A stretch of DNA of 64,000 nucleotides from a virus, in IMG/VR virus record IMGVR_UViG_3300044568_003751, positions 1 through 64,000 of that record; one strand, 5' to 3'. Shown piece after piece: positions 63,641-64,000 of the stretch (the stretch's first letter is position 1; every line of letters begins with the position of its first letter). The notes beneath the pieces were generated by a model. That model did not search any database. It was not told the origin of the DNA and saw only the letters and a program-made list of their open reading frames with translations. Made by a program: the position numbers and the translations under genes.

Positions 63641-64000
63641 TCATTTCTTAGTCAATAGTTTTACTGCCTGTTGATACTCACGCTCAATATCACGTGCAAA
63701 CTCATCGGGTGTTTGTTTTCGGGGAACTCCAGCATGTACCACAGTAACAATTTGTTTTTGCACTTCTTCGTTGGCTCTAGCACTTTCTAGCACATTGTAC
63801 AAGCGATCACGTGTGTCTTTGGGGGTGCCCGGTGGCGCCCAGAACCCAGTCCAGCCTTCTTGGCTGATATTGTACCCAAGTTCCACAAGACTTTTTATAC
63901 CATTACGTCCCTTTGGGGTTAGTACTGCCAGGCCGTTTAGTTCTCCAGTGGCAACTCGATCCTCCAACAAGAAAGTAACAGTGGTAACTTCGATACTCTT
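63641..64000 (-). CDS. TctC/Bug-family solute receptor, C-terminal part (runs off window)
   Basis: 119 residues are visible and the frame stays open to base 64000, so the N-terminal two thirds lie outside. GELNGLAVLTPKGRNG, GWTGFWAPPGTPKDTRDRL and KQTPDEFARDIEREYQQAVK match the C-terminal lobe of tripartite tricarboxylate transporter receptors (Bug proteins), normally periplasmic. These are greatly expanded in Betaproteobacteria. A phage copy could bias host carboxylate uptake or serve another binding role. Confidence 0.75.
   Translation of the reverse strand, partial: KSIEVTTVTFLLEDRVATGELNGLAVLTPKGRNGIKSLVELGYNISQEGWTGFWAPPGTPKDTRDRLYNVLESARANEEVQKQIVTVVHAGVPRKQTPDEFARDIEREYQQAVKLLTKK

Overview
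The window looks like part of a large, strictly lytic T4-like phage genome, not a bacterial chromosome. Genes are packed with ATGA or 1-14 nt overlaps. The left end encodes very long virion structural proteins. The early-type genes on the minus strand each sit behind a near-consensus sigma70 promoter, T4-like late promoter motifs (NATAAATA, once exactly TATAAATA) precede structural genes, and the right end carries a tRNA array. Many small proteins resemble ones I know from T4-like cyanophages. The host is not shown by the sequence; a TctC-type solute receptor at the right edge hints at a proteobacterium, and composition and gene content suit an aquatic setting.

Layout. 1-16.7 kb (+): a tail-region protein of more than 4,250 residues, a tiny protein, a 201-residue protein, a repeat-rich fibre with a possible G2-type C-terminal domain, and a further structural protein, closed by a terminator. 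16.8-20.6 kb: phage proteins with glycosyltransferase-like folds and an SGNH hydrolase. 20.6-41.1 kb: a 20-kb biosynthetic region with five radical SAM enzymes, glycosyltransferase-like proteins, a GDP-mannose 3,5-epimerase-like enzyme, a NodU/CmcH carbamoyltransferase, a methyltransferase, an amidinotransferase, a second epimerase, a DegT aminotransferase and a family 25 glycosyltransferase. 41-54 kb (-): ThyX, many small conserved phage proteins, a VWA/metallopeptidase plus MoxR ATPase pair, a metallophosphoesterase, an omega-like protein, rubredoxin and rubrerythrin, with AT-rich inserts (PP-loop enzyme, SDR plus a sixth radical SAM, methyltransferase).

54-63.4 kb (-): two more PP-loop enzymes, a TauD-like dioxygenase, an RNase H-like protein and 27 tRNA genes that together cover all 20 amino acids, nearly all with encoded CCA. 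Between them lie structured non-coding stretches and very short genes with their own promoters and terminators. At 63.6-64 kb the C-terminal part of a TctC-like protein runs off the window.

Reading of the whole: structural module, then a sugar/small-molecule tailoring module of unknown product (candidate: virion or host-surface glycan decoration), then host-takeover and metabolism genes, then an almost self-sufficient tRNA supply. The tailoring module, especially the six radical SAM proteins with N-terminal cysteine (twitch-like) segments together with three PP-loop enzymes, is the best candidate for an undescribed system.
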